DNA of 40,493 nt from Methylomagnum ishizawai. Lineage in GTDB: Bacteria; Pseudomonadota; Gammaproteobacteria; Methylococcales; Methylomonadaceae. The stretch is from assembly GCA_945861705.1 (NCBI GenBank), contig CAMAVM010000023.1, forward strand, positions 1 to 40,493. The letters run 5' to 3'. The position numbers and the translations under genes were made by a program. Shown piece by piece: positions 9,466-18,825 of the stretch (its first letter is position 1; every line of letters begins with the position of its first letter). The notes below the pieces were generated by a model. It was given only the letters and a program-made list of their open reading frames with translations, searched no databases and was not told the DNA's origin.

Positions 9466-9708
9466 ATGCACGTTTCTTTGACAGAACAACTGGAAAAAAT
9501 GGTGAAGGCGAAAGTCGCCAGCGGAATGTACAACAACGCGAGTGAAGTCATACGGGAATCCTTGCGATTTATGGAAGCGCATGAAGCGTGGATGTACCAA
9601 ATAAAGTTGGATAGACTGAAAAGCGAGGTCAGCAAAGGCTTAGATCAATTGGATCGTAGTGAAAGCGTTGATGGACGCTCCTTTTTTGAAGAACTCAGCA
9701 AGGAATAA
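9466..9708 (+). CDS. parD: ParD-like type II antitoxin
   Basis: An 80-residue ribbon-helix-helix antitoxin. The ATG at 9466 is preferred to the upstream codon at 9427 because GGAGG lies 5 bp before it and MHVSLTEQLEKMVKAKVASG is the normal ParD opening. The RHH fold covers residues 1-45 (YNNASEVIRESLRFMEAHE). The C-terminal part, up to RSFFEELSKE, would wrap the toxin. It is followed after 6 bp by the ParE gene and should repress the shared promoter. Confidence 0.9.
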   Translation: MHVSLTEQLEKMVKAKVASGMYNNASEVIRESLRFMEAHEAWMYQIKLDRLKSEVSKGLDQLDRSESVDGRSFFEELSKE

Positions 9709-9714
9709 CGCTTG

Positions 9715-10017
9715 ATGCAGGGGTATAAGTTATCCAAAGAAGCCCAGCACGATTTAACAGCGATTAAAGATTACACCTTTATGAACTGGGGCGACAAGCA
9801 AGCCCAACACTATGTTTCAGAAATCAAAGAATGCCTTGAAACGCTAGTGATAAATCCCGAACTTGGAAAATCCAGGGATGATGTAAGCGAGGGATTGCGT
9901 AGTATTGGCGTTGGTTGTCATGTTATTTTTTACCGCATAGGCAAAACCGACATTGAAGTTGCCCGTGTTTTACATGGCAGAATGGATGTAACGGAACGAT
10001 TTGGCATGAATAAGTAA
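9715..10017 (+). CDS. parE: ParE/RelE-superfamily toxin
   Basis: A 100-residue protein from the ATG at 9715 (a TTG lies one codon upstream). AAGGA at 9700-9704 is its ribosome site, inside the end of the antitoxin gene. Motifs typical of ParE are YKLSKEAQHDLTAIKDYTF at the start, LVINPELGKSRDDVSEGLRS in the middle and CHVIFYRIGKTDIEVARVLHG RMD near the end. ParE toxins poison DNA gyrase; whether this one does cannot be told from sequence. The pair lies between two housekeeping-type genes and is closed by a strong terminator. Confidence 0.9.
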   Translation: MQGYKLSKEAQHDLTAIKDYTFMNWGDKQAQHYVSEIKECLETLVINPELGKSRDDVSEGLRSIGVGCHVIFYRIGKTDIEVARVLHGRMDVTERFGMNK

Positions 10018-10028
10018 TGTAATTCGTC

Positions 10029-10051
10029 ATTCCGGCAGGGCTTGCCGGAAT
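10029..10051. repeat. Short palindrome, dispersed-repeat type
   Basis: ATTCCGGCA (10029-10037) and TGCCGGAAT (10043-10051) form a perfect 9-bp stem with a 5-nt loop. Palindromes of this 'CCGGCA...TGCCGG' sort are common dispersed intergenic repeats in bacteria. It sits between parE and the terminator. Confidence 0.55.
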
Positions 10052-10062
10052 CCCATGTTATT

Positions 10063-10093
10063 CCCTCTCCCCTTGTGGGAGAGGGGGTTTTTA
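10063..10093 (+). terminator. Rho-independent terminator of parDE
   Basis: CCCTCTCCC (10063-10071) pairs with GGGAGAGGG (10077-10085), followed by GG and a run of five T. The stem and the sequence just after it resemble the inverted repeat at 36900-37030, so the terminator may come from a dispersed repeat. Confidence 0.8.
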
Positions 10094-10150
10094 GATATTC
10101 CCTAGGGTTATCGCTTGATAGTATACAAAAACGCTTTTACAACAATGCGG

Positions 10151-11452
10151 TTAATCGTTGTCAAGAATCTTGACGTGAGCGACTGCCTGTCCTTGGACGG
10201 AATAACCTTTGATACCTTTGTTCGATAACTTTAGAGTGACTTTTTCTGTCCGCTCATTAACTTTGTCATCCACGGGCCACACATCAATCGTACCAAACAC
10301 GCTACCGGCTGGGATTATCATGCTTGAACCGAATTTCTGGTAATCCTTACCTTTTTTCGCATTACCTCCGATGCTGTATTTAACCTTGATGTTTTTGGCT
10401 GACGGCGCACTCAAGTTAATCATAAATTTACCTGCATCACCAGATGCTTCCGATGCTAAGGGATCAACTGCGGAAATGCTCACACTGGGACTGGTAACTG
10501 TCGCTAGTCGTGATATTGGTCCTGCCACCACAGGATTATTATTTACTGGCTGATTAACTATAGGAGGATTAGTCACAGGAGGATTAGTTACAGGTGGTTT
10601 TGGCTTAGACGGCGGAATTGGTTTTGGCACAGATCCATCATATTTCCGACCCATCAATTGAAATTGATCAGTAAAACCAATTACAGTCGGCGCAGTGAGC
10701 AGATCAGGTTGGTACAGAATCTGAAACCAGTTTTTTCCGTTTGGTGCGCCTGTAACTAAGGTATTAATGCCCGGTGCTGCTAAATATTTATTGCCATGCG
10801 CCTCATACAAGGGTTTTGGTATTCCACCACGGGTATCAGAAGCCCGCAGGAATGGTGCTGTTGACCCCTTCAAAGCACAGGTAAAATCACCTTGAGCGCA
10901 ATTTACGCCAATATCTTCAGTTTCATTAATAAAATCCCCAGCATTTTTAAACACTGGCCCATCCGTACTGTACGGCGTTTCGACTGTGTAATAGCCAGAT
11001 TGGGGAGCCGTAAAACGATAGCGCAAGCGTGAGAATACAATTTGATCGCCATCTTGTACGGCATTAACAAATGCGGCTTCTACTGCCAAAACTAATAGCG
11101 CATTATTCCCACCAACCAATGCCATGCCAGCAGAAGCGTTATAATAAAATGCTTCGTCGGGGAAATTGTCTGGAAAAGAAATAGCCTGGGTCTCATCAGG
11201 TATCGTGCCGTCTCCTGACAACATCAAACAACTTCCGTCCGCCAATTCAGCGTTATCAAGCGGTATCTTATTCGGTAAACACAGATCCAGTGCCAATGGT
11301 TCTGGGCTGGTAGAATTTAGATCGCCATAATCTTGATAATATGCCGGAAATCCGGTGACAGAATCCGGGTCGCCAACTGCTGCCAAATCGGCACTTGCAT
11401 TGATGCTTGCGGTGGCTACCGCTATCGCAAGCAAAGTGTGTTGTAGTTTCAT
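10151..11452 (-). CDS. Secreted protein with C-terminal Calx-beta domain
   Basis: A 433-residue exported protein. Residues 1-22 are a Sec signal peptide (cut near ASA-DL). Residues of about 25-270 form a domain I do not recognise, with paired cysteines that may form disulfides. A Pro/Asn linker (repeats of PPVTN, about 278-310) joins it to a Calx-beta domain (about 325-433) marked by ISAVDPLASEASGDAGKF, YSIGGNAKKGKDY and WPVDDKVNERTEKVTLKLS. Calx-beta domains bind calcium and occur in bacterial adhesins and surface proteins. There is no PEP-CTERM or LPXTG tail. It stands alone on the minus strand. Cell-surface or secreted role inferred. Confidence 0.75.
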   Translation of the reverse strand: MKLQHTLLAIAVATASINASADLAAVGDPDSVTGFPAYYQDYGDLNSTSPEPLALDLCLPNKIPLDNAELADGSCLMLSGDGTIPDETQAISFPDNFPDEAFYYNASAGMALVGGNNALLVLAVEAAFVNAVQDGDQIVFSRLRYRFTAPQSGYYTVETPYSTDGPVFKNAGDFINETEDIGVNCAQGDFTCALKGSTAPFLRASDTRGGIPKPLYEAHGNKYLAAPGINTLVTGAPNGKNWFQILYQPDLLTAPTVIGFTDQFQLMGRKYDGSVPKPIPPSKPKPPVTNPPVTNPPIVNQPVNNNPVVAGPISRLATVTSPSVSISAVDPLASEASGDAGKFMINLSAPSAKNIKVKYSIGGNAKKGKDYQKFGSSMIIPAGSVFGTIDVWPVDDKVNERTEKVTLKLSNKGIKGYSVQGQAVAHVKILDND

Positions 11453-11994
11453 TTTAATACCTCATAATGTCAGAGATTCTGAACAATCAGGGCAATAAGA
11501 TTTTACATATCAATTTCCGTCGCTTTAAGCGTTACTTGGTACAAGCTAATGGATACAATCGGTATCCTGCCATGTAATCACCCGCTGCGATTAGCCCCAA
11601 CAGCGCAATAGAACCTTAGGTTAATTGTTTTTTCCGATACTTATCGTCCTTTATTGTCAAAACAGGATGCCCTTTTAATCAGATGAGAAATTCAAAATGC
11701 AAACCGTTAAACTTCTAACTGATCATGGAATCTTAAATAGTCAGTTGATTATCCTTGTCCATTTACCCTGATTGTTTAAGTGGCTTTAAATATACTCGGA
11801 ATCCTAACGGCGTAAATACGTAGTAATACCTATAAAGCAGTGAAATTTTTCACACTTTAGGAACTTACAAAACTCTACAAAGTGATAGCAAATAGTGGTC
11901 GTATACGCCAAAAATGAAAAATAACTTGCTCGTTGTGCTAATGTTGGAGCGTGTAAACAAGCAAGCTACTTTTTAAAATTAATCGGGTTATTCA
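11453..11994. promoter_or_regulatory. Gene-free divergent spacer
   Basis: This 542-bp A/T-rich stretch lies between the Calx-beta gene and the S1-domain gene, which diverge. No credible ORF is present. GTGAAA-TT-TTTCAC at 11840-11853 is a perfect 6-bp palindrome that could be a small operator. A GGATAC/GTATCC pair lies near 11550. No terminator or riboswitch was recognised. Confidence 0.35.
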
Positions 11995-12819
11995 ATGATA
12001 CAAATCGGCAAAATTAATACCCTTAATGTCGCAAGTCGCATCGGTTCGGAGATTTATCTTGCAAGTCCAACATCAGCCAAAGTGCTGCTGGTAGACAAGA
12101 AACCGCCTTTGTGTCAGGTGGATGAAGCACTGGATGTGTTCGTCTACGTCGATACCGAAGGGCATTTGGCGGCAACCACCACGATTCCCAAAGCCTTAGT
12201 CGATGATATTGCTTGGCTGAAAGTGGTTTCGGTTAATCGGGTAGGCGTTTTTCTGGATTGGGGTTTGCCCAAAGACTTGTTAGTTCCGTTTGGTGAGCAA
12301 CATCACGAACTGGAAGTGGGCAAATCGTATCTGCTAAAACTGTTTCTCGATGCCCAAAACCGTCTTTTAGCCACGACTAAAATCGAGAAATTCATCGCGG
12401 AAGAGGGTTTTTACTTCAAGGCAGGGCAAAAAGTATCGCTGCTTATCGCCGATAAAACCGATTTAGGCATTAAAGCCATTATCAACAACACGCATTGGGG
12501 TATGTTGTACGAAAATGAGCTGTTCCAGCCCGTGCAAAAAGGTCAAAAATTAGACGGTTTTATTCGACAAATCCGCGCAGACGGCAAAATTGACCTCACT
12601 CTGCATCAACCTGGATACGGTAAAGTTGATGAACTGACCGATAAAATCATAACCAAGCTGAAAGACAACCAAGGTTTTCTACCCTTAAGCGACAAAAGCC
12701 CACCAGAAGCCATCTATAACGCTTTCGGAGTCAGCAAAAAGGTGTTTAAACAGGCGATTGGTGCGCTGTATAAGCAGAAATTGGTGGTGATCGAGAAAGA
12801 TGGGATTAGGCTGGTTTAA
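11995..12819 (+). CDS. CvfB-like S1 RNA-binding protein
   Basis: A 274-residue cytoplasmic protein with several S1-like barrels. The second contains VSVNRVGVFLDWGLPKDLLVPFGEQ (about 82-105), a typical S1 strand set. The C-terminus, GFLPLSDKSPPEAIYNAFGVSKKVFKQAIGALYKQKLV, fits the winged helix of the CvfB/YitL family. CvfB affects virulence-factor expression in Staphylococcus; in proteobacteria its role is unclear. It has its own upstream spacer and is followed 149 bp later by the FecR-OmpA-CHASE2 operon. Confidence 0.85.
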   Translation: MIQIGKINTLNVASRIGSEIYLASPTSAKVLLVDKKPPLCQVDEALDVFVYVDTEGHLAATTTIPKALVDDIAWLKVVSVNRVGVFLDWGLPKDLLVPFGEQHHELEVGKSYLLKLFLDAQNRLLATTKIEKFIAEEGFYFKAGQKVSLLIADKTDLGIKAIINNTHWGMLYENELFQPVQKGQKLDGFIRQIRADGKIDLTLHQPGYGKVDELTDKIITKLKDNQGFLPLSDKSPPEAIYNAFGVSKKVFKQAIGALYKQKLVVIEKDGIRLV

Positions 12820-12968
12820 CGACGACATTATCTCGTTTACACAAAGCTATCGGCAGTGGTATTTGGTCAACCTGCTGGTTTAGCGACCAAAACACTAACT
12901 ACCGCGTAAATATTAACTTATACTTACGCGGCAAACTTCATTAAATACGCGCTTCTACGGGGTGTTTT

Positions 12969-13433
12969 ATGTTTCTTCGGGTCAAATTTTTCGTGCAATC
13001 ACCCATCTGTTTCGCATTATTTGGTGTGTTATTGCTATTTTCGCCAATGTCGATGGCCTCTGAACGTATAGGATTGGTTAAAACATACGAACCAGTTGCT
13101 ACGGCAATCCGGCAAGGAGCTGAAGTTAATCTGCAAGTCGGTGCAGAAATATTTGAGGGCGACACGATTGTTACCAACTCGGATGGGGCAGTCGGCATTA
13201 TCTTTAGTGATGGTGCAGTATTAACCCTAGGTCCTAGCGGCAAGTTAATTGTTGAAGATTTCCTGTTTAAACCCGCCGAACAAAGCGTTTCCTTCATATC
13301 GCGCGTAGTAAAAGGCTCGGTCGCGTTCATGTCAGGTGCGATAGGCAGGATTTCCCCAGGTTCGGTACAATTTAAAACCCCAACTGCAACGCTGGGTTTG
13401 CGCGGAACCAAAATCTTGATTAATGTCGATTAA
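12969..13433 (+). CDS. Secreted FecR-domain protein
   Basis: A 154-residue exported protein with a signal peptide (residues 1-34, cut after SMA). The rest is a FecR domain: VNLQVGAEIFEGDTIVTNSDG, VGIIFSDGAVLTLGPSGKLIVEDFLF and TPTATLGLRGTKILI. This is the periplasmic type, without the membrane helix and anti-sigma tail of true FecR, so iron regulation is unlikely. It leads a three-gene unit with an OmpA lipoprotein and a CHASE2/HD-GYP sensor. Similar FecR-OmpA-CHASE2 clusters are known in proteobacteria. It probably acts in the periplasm with the CHASE2 sensor (inferred). Confidence 0.85.
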   Translation: MFLRVKFFVQSPICFALFGVLLLFSPMSMASERIGLVKTYEPVATAIRQGAEVNLQVGAEIFEGDTIVTNSDGAVGIIFSDGAVLTLGPSGKLIVEDFLFKPAEQSVSFISRVVKGSVAFMSGAIGRISPGSVQFKTPTATLGLRGTKILINVD

Positions 13434-13467
13434 CAACTTTAACCCAACCCGATACGGGGAATCTGCT

Positions 13468-14070
13468 ATGAACATTCGGATACTGTTTATTGTGCTAGTG
13501 GTCAGCTTGTTGACGGCTTGCTGCTCCACAGGTACGACCGTGGTTTTAATCCCCGATGCCAACGGCAAGGTCGGACAAGTCGATGTTACCACGGCGAGTG
13601 GCACGATGATGCTGTCAAAAGACAAAGAAAGCACTCAAGCATTGAATGCCAATCAAGCACCATCCAGGTCTGTTGTGTTAAGTGATAGCAAGATTCATGA
13701 TATGTTTGCTGACACTTTAGCCAAAGAACCTACGCCGCCAGCACACTTTCGGTTTTATTTTTCATCTGGCAGCGCGGAGTTACTGGCTGATTCCAATGAA
13801 GAACTCGCCAAGACGAAGACAGCAATCGAAGCTCGAAAATCTTGCGACCTAAGCATCATCGGACACGCTGACCGTGTTGGCGATAACGAGACGAACCGTG
13901 GTATCTCCATAAAACGTGCCGAAACAGTCGCCAAGACTTTAATCGGCATGGGTTCTGCTAGAGAATGTATGGAAGATATTCGCTATTATGGCGAAAACGA
14001 TCCTGCAATCCCCACTGCCGACAATGTCGATGAACCCCGTAATCGGCGCGTGGAAGTCGAAATTCGGTAA
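13468..14070 (+). CDS. OmpA-family lipoprotein
   Basis: A 200-residue protein from the ATG at 13468, which has GGGGAA 7 bp upstream; the frame is open earlier but that would bury the signal peptide. The signal peptide ends in a lipobox, LLTAC, at residues 10-14. The C-terminal OmpA domain (about 95-200) begins with FYFSSGSAELLADS, has the peptidoglycan-binding block IIGHADRVGDNETNRGISIKRAE, and ends NRRVEVEIR. It probably anchors the outer membrane to peptidoglycan. Middle member of the FecR-OmpA-CHASE2 operon. Confidence 0.88.
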   Translation: MNIRILFIVLVVSLLTACCSTGTTVVLIPDANGKVGQVDVTTASGTMMLSKDKESTQALNANQAPSRSVVLSDSKIHDMFADTLAKEPTPPAHFRFYFSSGSAELLADSNEELAKTKTAIEARKSCDLSIIGHADRVGDNETNRGISIKRAETVAKTLIGMGSARECMEDIRYYGENDPAIPTADNVDEPRNRRVEVEIR

Positions 14071-14132
14071 GTGTCTTGCAAGGATTGCAAACTACCCAAC
14101 AAGGAAGTCCAACGACGCTGCCATCGACTACA

Positions 14133-16115
14133 ATGGGGCGGAAGCAAACCATCCTCATAGGCGTTGCCCTAACATTGCTACTGTTGGCACTGGCAATAGT
14201 TAATCCTGCTGTCGTCGAACGGCTGAATAATGCCGTTACTGACATCCAGATCGGGCTACTGCCAAAAGCAACGCTTTCCCCATTACCCGTCATCGTTGAA
14301 GTAGACGAAAAAAGCCTTGCCGCTTTCGGTCAATGGCCCTGGCCGCGCTATAAAGTGGCGCGTCTGCTAACAGCCATACAAGAATCTGGAGCCCTTGCAG
14401 TTGGCATTGATGCCTTTTTTGTGGAAAAGGACAGAACGTCGCCTGCGGAAATACAGCGGGTAATAGCGCGTGATTTTAATCAAAAATTCCCCATCGCTGC
14501 CATACAAGAATCACTTAGAGACTACGATACGATACTCGGCCAGGCATTAAAAACAGGACCTTTTGTAGCCAGTTATTTTTTTGCCTTCGACAAAGCTAAC
14601 GATAATCCCTGCCAGCCCAAGTCGGCAAGCGGCGCAATGCTTTCCTCTGATACAGATAAAAATGCGTTGCACCATGCCGTTAGTGTCGCCTGTAACGTGC
14701 CGCAGATTCAAGAGGGTGCAAACGCTAGTGGATTTATCAATTCTGCACCGGATAGCGACGGTATTTATCGTAAAACACCAGTAGTTCTTGAATACAAAAC
14801 TCGTCTTTACCCCAGCCTTGCTTTACAAACTTTTTTATCTGCCAATGCACTTGATAATTTTTTAGTTTCTTCCAGCCAAACCGGACTCACTTTACAGCTA
14901 GGTAAAATGTCTGTTCCATTGGATAAGGCCGGGAATTTGTTGATTAAATTTCCAATTGATGAACAACGCGTTGCACGGTTTTCTGCCGCCGATATTCTTG
15001 CTGGAACTGTGCCAGCAAGCCTATTAACAGGTAAAATTGTTTTTGTCGGGTTTTCTGCGGCAGGTTTACATGAAGTTCGACCTACACCTTACGCACCGCA
15101 ATTTCTCGGTGTTGAGTTCCATGCCGCCATTATTGATAACTTAGCGCGACAAGATTTTCTACATCGACCTAGCAATGCTGCTTTAATTGAAATAGCAGTT
15201 GCTACCATGCTGAGTTTAGCGTTATTCCTAGGGTTATCAGGTGCCGGACCACTAGCAATTATTGCCATCCCCAGTTTACTGATTGCTACGCTATTGGGTT
15301 TGTCACAACTACTTTTAGCCAAAACTGGTCTGGTCATATCGCCTGCGTTGCCGATTTTAATGACCTTGCTGGCATTTTTGATTTTAGTTTTAATGAAGTA
15401 CATCAAGGAATTTCTTCATGCTAAAGAGATGGCTTTACTGGTTGCTCGCACCCAAGAAGGTATCATAGGCAGCTTTTGCTCCATGTCCGAATATCGAGAT
15501 CCAGAAACGGGCGCGCACATCAAACGCACTCAGGAATACATCAAAGCCTTGGCGCAGCACCTGCAAAAACAACCTAAATATAAGACCTATCTGACCAATG
15601 ACGTTATTGAATTATTGTATAAAGCTGCGCCACTACACGATATAGGCAAGATCGGCATTCGGGATCATATCCTGCTTAAAAATGATCGTCTTACCGAAGT
15701 CGAATTTGAAATCATGCAATCCCATCCGCAAATAGGTGCAGATATTATTAATTCGGTGGCGACACAAATCGGCTGGAATCCGTTTATGCAGCTTGCCCAC
15801 CAAATTTGCTTATATCATCAGGAAAAATGGGATGGTAGTGGCTATCCCCAGGGTTTAGTGGGAGAAGCGATACCACTTTCCGCCCGCTTGATGGCACTCG
15901 CCGATGTCTATGATGCCTTAATCAGCAAGCGTGTTTACAAACCCGCTTTCTCCCATAACAAAGCCGTTGCACTCATCAAGGAAGGCAAAAACAAGCACTT
16001 CGACCCTATGGTTGTTGACGCTTTTGAAGCGATACATGAACAGTTTCGCGACATCGCTCTGCGCCTTTTAGACAGTGACGATCAACGGGAAACCTTATTG
16101 GCGAATGAAGAGTAA
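14133..16115 (+). CDS. CHASE2-domain membrane sensor with HD-GYP output
   Basis: A predicted c-di-GMP phosphodiesterase sensor of 660 residues from the ATG at 14133; a TTG at 14076 would give 679. A membrane helix is followed by a periplasmic CHASE2 domain (VDEKSLAAFGQWPWPR through GKIVFVGFSAAG), then about three helices (roughly 355-420). The cytoplasmic HD-GYP domain has YRDPETGAHIKRTQEYI, the metal-binding HD in HDIGKIGIRD and the GYP motif in EKWDGSGYPQG. All key residues seem present, so it should be active in lowering c-di-GMP. CHASE2 more often precedes adenylate or diguanylate cyclases. Last gene of the FecR-OmpA operon, so the periplasmic partners may tune it. Confidence 0.87.
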   Translation: MGRKQTILIGVALTLLLLALAIVNPAVVERLNNAVTDIQIGLLPKATLSPLPVIVEVDEKSLAAFGQWPWPRYKVARLLTAIQESGALAVGIDAFFVEKDRTSPAEIQRVIARDFNQKFPIAAIQESLRDYDTILGQALKTGPFVASYFFAFDKANDNPCQPKSASGAMLSSDTDKNALHHAVSVACNVPQIQEGANASGFINSAPDSDGIYRKTPVVLEYKTRLYPSLALQTFLSANALDNFLVSSSQTGLTLQLGKMSVPLDKAGNLLIKFPIDEQRVARFSAADILAGTVPASLLTGKIVFVGFSAAGLHEVRPTPYAPQFLGVEFHAAIIDNLARQDFLHRPSNAALIEIAVATMLSLALFLGLSGAGPLAIIAIPSLLIATLLGLSQLLLAKTGLVISPALPILMTLLAFLILVLMKYIKEFLHAKEMALLVARTQEGIIGSFCSMSEYRDPETGAHIKRTQEYIKALAQHLQKQPKYKTYLTNDVIELLYKAAPLHDIGKIGIRDHILLKNDRLTEVEFEIMQSHPQIGADIINSVATQIGWNPFMQLAHQICLYHQEKWDGSGYPQGLVGEAIPLSARLMALADVYDALISKRVYKPAFSHNKAVALIKEGKNKHFDPMVVDAFEAIHEQFRDIALRLLDSDDQRETLLANEE

Positions 16116-16225
16116 TGGGAAGCATCAATCGCTTGTGGTTGCCCAAATACTTAGGCAAACGCAAGCCCAGCACCCACAAAGCCATCACCACAACAATAAA
16201 ACCGATTTCATAACCTGGTTTTTTG

Positions 16226-16231
16226 TATAAT
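16226..16231 (+). promoter_or_regulatory. Possible -10 box before nadK
   Basis: TATAAT lies 28 bp before the nadK ATG, giving a very short leader. No good -35 hexamer stands 17 bp upstream, so this is tentative. Confidence 0.3.
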
Positions 16232-16259
16232 CGAGCGACTTTCCGGTTATTATCAAACC

Positions 16260-17144
16260 ATGCACACCTCTTTTAAAACCATAGGCATTTTGGGTAAGCC
16301 GAGTGATCCAAGTATTGCTAGTACCTTAGCTGTGCTTTACGGCTATTTAAAGCAACATTACCGCGTCATCGTAAGTACGGAGACTGCAAAATACATTGAC
16401 AATAATTCGCTGGAATGCTGCACGATTGAGCAACTGGGGCAACGTTGCGATTTGGTGATCGCGGTAGGTGGTGACGGCACGTTTCTGTCTGCTGTGCGAG
16501 TGACTGCCCACTATGATGTGCCAATTATTGGTATCAATCTAGGGCGGCTGGGCTTTTTGGTGGACATATCGCCCAGTGAGCTGCCTGATAAGCTGCACCG
16601 AATATTGCAGGGTCATTATGTCGAGGAAAAACGCAGCCTCTTACAGGCTAAAGTCATTCGGGATAATCAAGTCATCAATGAAGAAACAGCAGTAAACGAA
16701 GTTGCTATCCACCGCTGGGTTACGCCTAGCATGATTGAAATCGTCACCAAGATTAACAACGTTTTCCTGAATTCCCAGCGCTCTGATGGTCTTATCGTAT
16801 CCACTCCGACGGGTTCAACGGCTTATTCCCTATCGGCTGGTGGACCGATATTACATCCTTCACTGAATGCCTTGGTACTCGTGCCGCTTAATCCGCATAC
16901 CCTATCCAACCGTCCTATCGTGATAGATGATTCGGCTGAAATCGAGATCAGCTTTTGCCAAACCAAGCAAATCAATGCCTTGGTCACTTGCGATCACATC
17001 GAAATCCCAGATGTATTAATTAGTGATAAAATTCTGATTAACAAATACCCAAAACCCATACGAATTCTGCATCCAGAAGGCCATGATTTTTTCCAGATAC
17101 TCAGGTCGAAACTGAACTGGAGTGGCGGCTACCCAACGCATTGA
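16260..17144 (+). CDS. nadK: NAD kinase
   Basis: Phosphorylates NAD+ to NADP+ in the cytoplasm. The 294 residues match the family. The signature GGDGTFL is near residue 70, followed by NLGRLGFLVDISP, NEVAIHR and the TPTGSTAYSLSAGGPI block. It begins the nadK-recN-agmatine deiminase run: its TGA at 17142-17144 is 1 bp before the recN ATG. The nadK-recN neighbourhood is common in gammaproteobacteria. Confidence 0.96.
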   Translation: MHTSFKTIGILGKPSDPSIASTLAVLYGYLKQHYRVIVSTETAKYIDNNSLECCTIEQLGQRCDLVIAVGGDGTFLSAVRVTAHYDVPIIGINLGRLGFLVDISPSELPDKLHRILQGHYVEEKRSLLQAKVIRDNQVINEETAVNEVAIHRWVTPSMIEIVTKINNVFLNSQRSDGLIVSTPTGSTAYSLSAGGPILHPSLNALVLVPLNPHTLSNRPIVIDDSAEIEISFCQTKQINALVTCDHIEIPDVLISDKILINKYPKPIRILHPEGHDFFQILRSKLNWSGGYPTH

Positions 17145-17145
17145 G

Positions 17146-18825
17146 ATGTTAGTAAACCTGACCATTATTGACCTTGCCGTCGTCAAATCGCTGGATCTTG
17201 ACCTTGCTAAAGGCATGTCGGTATTGACGGGCGAAACTGGGGCGGGCAAATCCATTTTGTTGACGGCATTGGGTTTAGCTTTGGGTGACCGTGCCGATTC
17301 GGGATTTATTCGTCCCGATTGCAAACGTGCAGAAATCAACCTTGAATTTGATATAACTGATGTTCTCCAGGCGCAACAATGGCTGAAAGACCATGATCTG
17401 GATGACGAGGGACATTGCCTTATTCGACGCGTGGTATCGGACGATGGTCGTTCCAAAGCCACCATCAATAACCGCCCTGTTACCTTACAAATCTTGCAAG
17501 AACTCAGCGAAAAGCTGGTGCAAATTCACGGCCAACATGCGCACCTGACCTTACTTAACAGTGACGAGCAACGCCGTTTGCTGGATGCTTTCGGTAAAAA
17601 TCAACCATTATTGGACAAGCTCAACGATTGCTACAAACAATGGCATAAAGCGAATAAAGAACTGGAAAACCTGAGCAAAGCCAGCGCTGACCAACAGCAA
17701 CGAGAAGAATTCTTGCGTTTTCAGATTGAAGAATTGCAACACCTTGATTTGCAAAATTACAATTACACGGCTCTATCTGAAGAACACGACAAACTGGCTA
17801 ACCTTGAAAATATACTCGCCATCGGGCAGCGGCAAGTTGACAGCCTGTATGAGAACGACCAGTTTTCTGTCAACCAACTGCTCAACCAAAGCGTCAGCGA
17901 AATTACCCAGATTGCCCAGTATGCGCCGGAACTGAACGAAATAAGCGCCATGCTTTCAGAGGCGCAAATCCAAACTGAAGAAGCTGCTTTGCAGTTGCGG
18001 CGATTTATCAAAGCACAGGAAGCCGATCCTGGGCGCATGGCGATTCTGGAAAACCAGATTGGTGTGATCCAAAAACTTAGCCGCAAACATCACGTCAATC
18101 CAGAAGAATTACCTGAATTAGCGCAAAATCTCGAACGTGAACTGCATGGCGTTACCCACAGCGGTGAACGTATAGCTGCACTTAGCTTACAAACCGAGGA
18201 ATTATTCAAGCAATATCAAATATTTGCTTCGGATCTTTCATCTGTACGTCGCCAGCAAGGTACAAAACTCCAACTGCAAATATCGACAATGGTAAAAGAA
18301 CTCGGTATGCCGCAAGGGGAATTCTTGGTCGATTGCTCAGTATCGTCAGACAGCACACCTAAACTCAACGGCAAAGATAAGATTGAATTCTTGGTCTGTG
18401 CTAACCCAGGCTTACCGCCTAAACCCTTGGTAAAAGTCGCTTCCGGCGGTGAATTATCGCGGATAAGCTTGGCGATACAAGTCACCACCTCCAGCGATAA
18501 CACCACGCCGACCATGATTTTTGATGAAGTGGATTCTGGCATCGGCGGCGGCATTGCTGAAATTGTCGGCCAGAAATTGCGTAGTCTGGGGCTAGGGCGA
18601 CAAGTGCTGTGCGTGACGCATCTGCCGCAAGTCGCGGCGCAAGCGCATCACCATCTTTATGTGGAAAAAAACAACCAAACCGACATTACTTCATCTACCG
18701 TCAGATTACTTGACGATGAAGAACGGGTAACAGAAATTGCAAGAATGTTGGGTGGCGTTACTATTACCGAAAACACCCGCACCCATGCACGAGAAATGTT
18801 AACTACAGGAACCAAAAACCAATGA
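17146..18825 (+). CDS. recN: DNA repair ATPase RecN
   Basis: An SMC-like ATPase for double-strand-break repair, 559 residues. The ATG at 17146 is chosen over the GTG at 17122 because MLVNLTIIDLAVVKSLDLDL matches the usual RecN opening. Walker A is GETGAGKS (residues 28-35). Two coiled-coil arms lie around 160-360. The ABC signature is SGGELSRISLAIQ and Walker B is MIFDEVDSGIGGG. The end overlaps the next gene by 4 bp (ATGA), so they are translationally coupled. No clear LexA box was seen upstream. Confidence 0.96.
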   Translation: MLVNLTIIDLAVVKSLDLDLAKGMSVLTGETGAGKSILLTALGLALGDRADSGFIRPDCKRAEINLEFDITDVLQAQQWLKDHDLDDEGHCLIRRVVSDDGRSKATINNRPVTLQILQELSEKLVQIHGQHAHLTLLNSDEQRRLLDAFGKNQPLLDKLNDCYKQWHKANKELENLSKASADQQQREEFLRFQIEELQHLDLQNYNYTALSEEHDKLANLENILAIGQRQVDSLYENDQFSVNQLLNQSVSEITQIAQYAPELNEISAMLSEAQIQTEEAALQLRRFIKAQEADPGRMAILENQIGVIQKLSRKHHVNPEELPELAQNLERELHGVTHSGERIAALSLQTEELFKQYQIFASDLSSVRRQQGTKLQLQISTMVKELGMPQGEFLVDCSVSSDSTPKLNGKDKIEFLVCANPGLPPKPLVKVASGGELSRISLAIQVTTSSDNTTPTMIFDEVDSGIGGGIAEIVGQKLRSLGLGRQVLCVTHLPQVAAQAHHHLYVEKNNQTDITSSTVRLLDDEERVTEIARMLGGVTITENTRTHAREMLTTGTKNQ

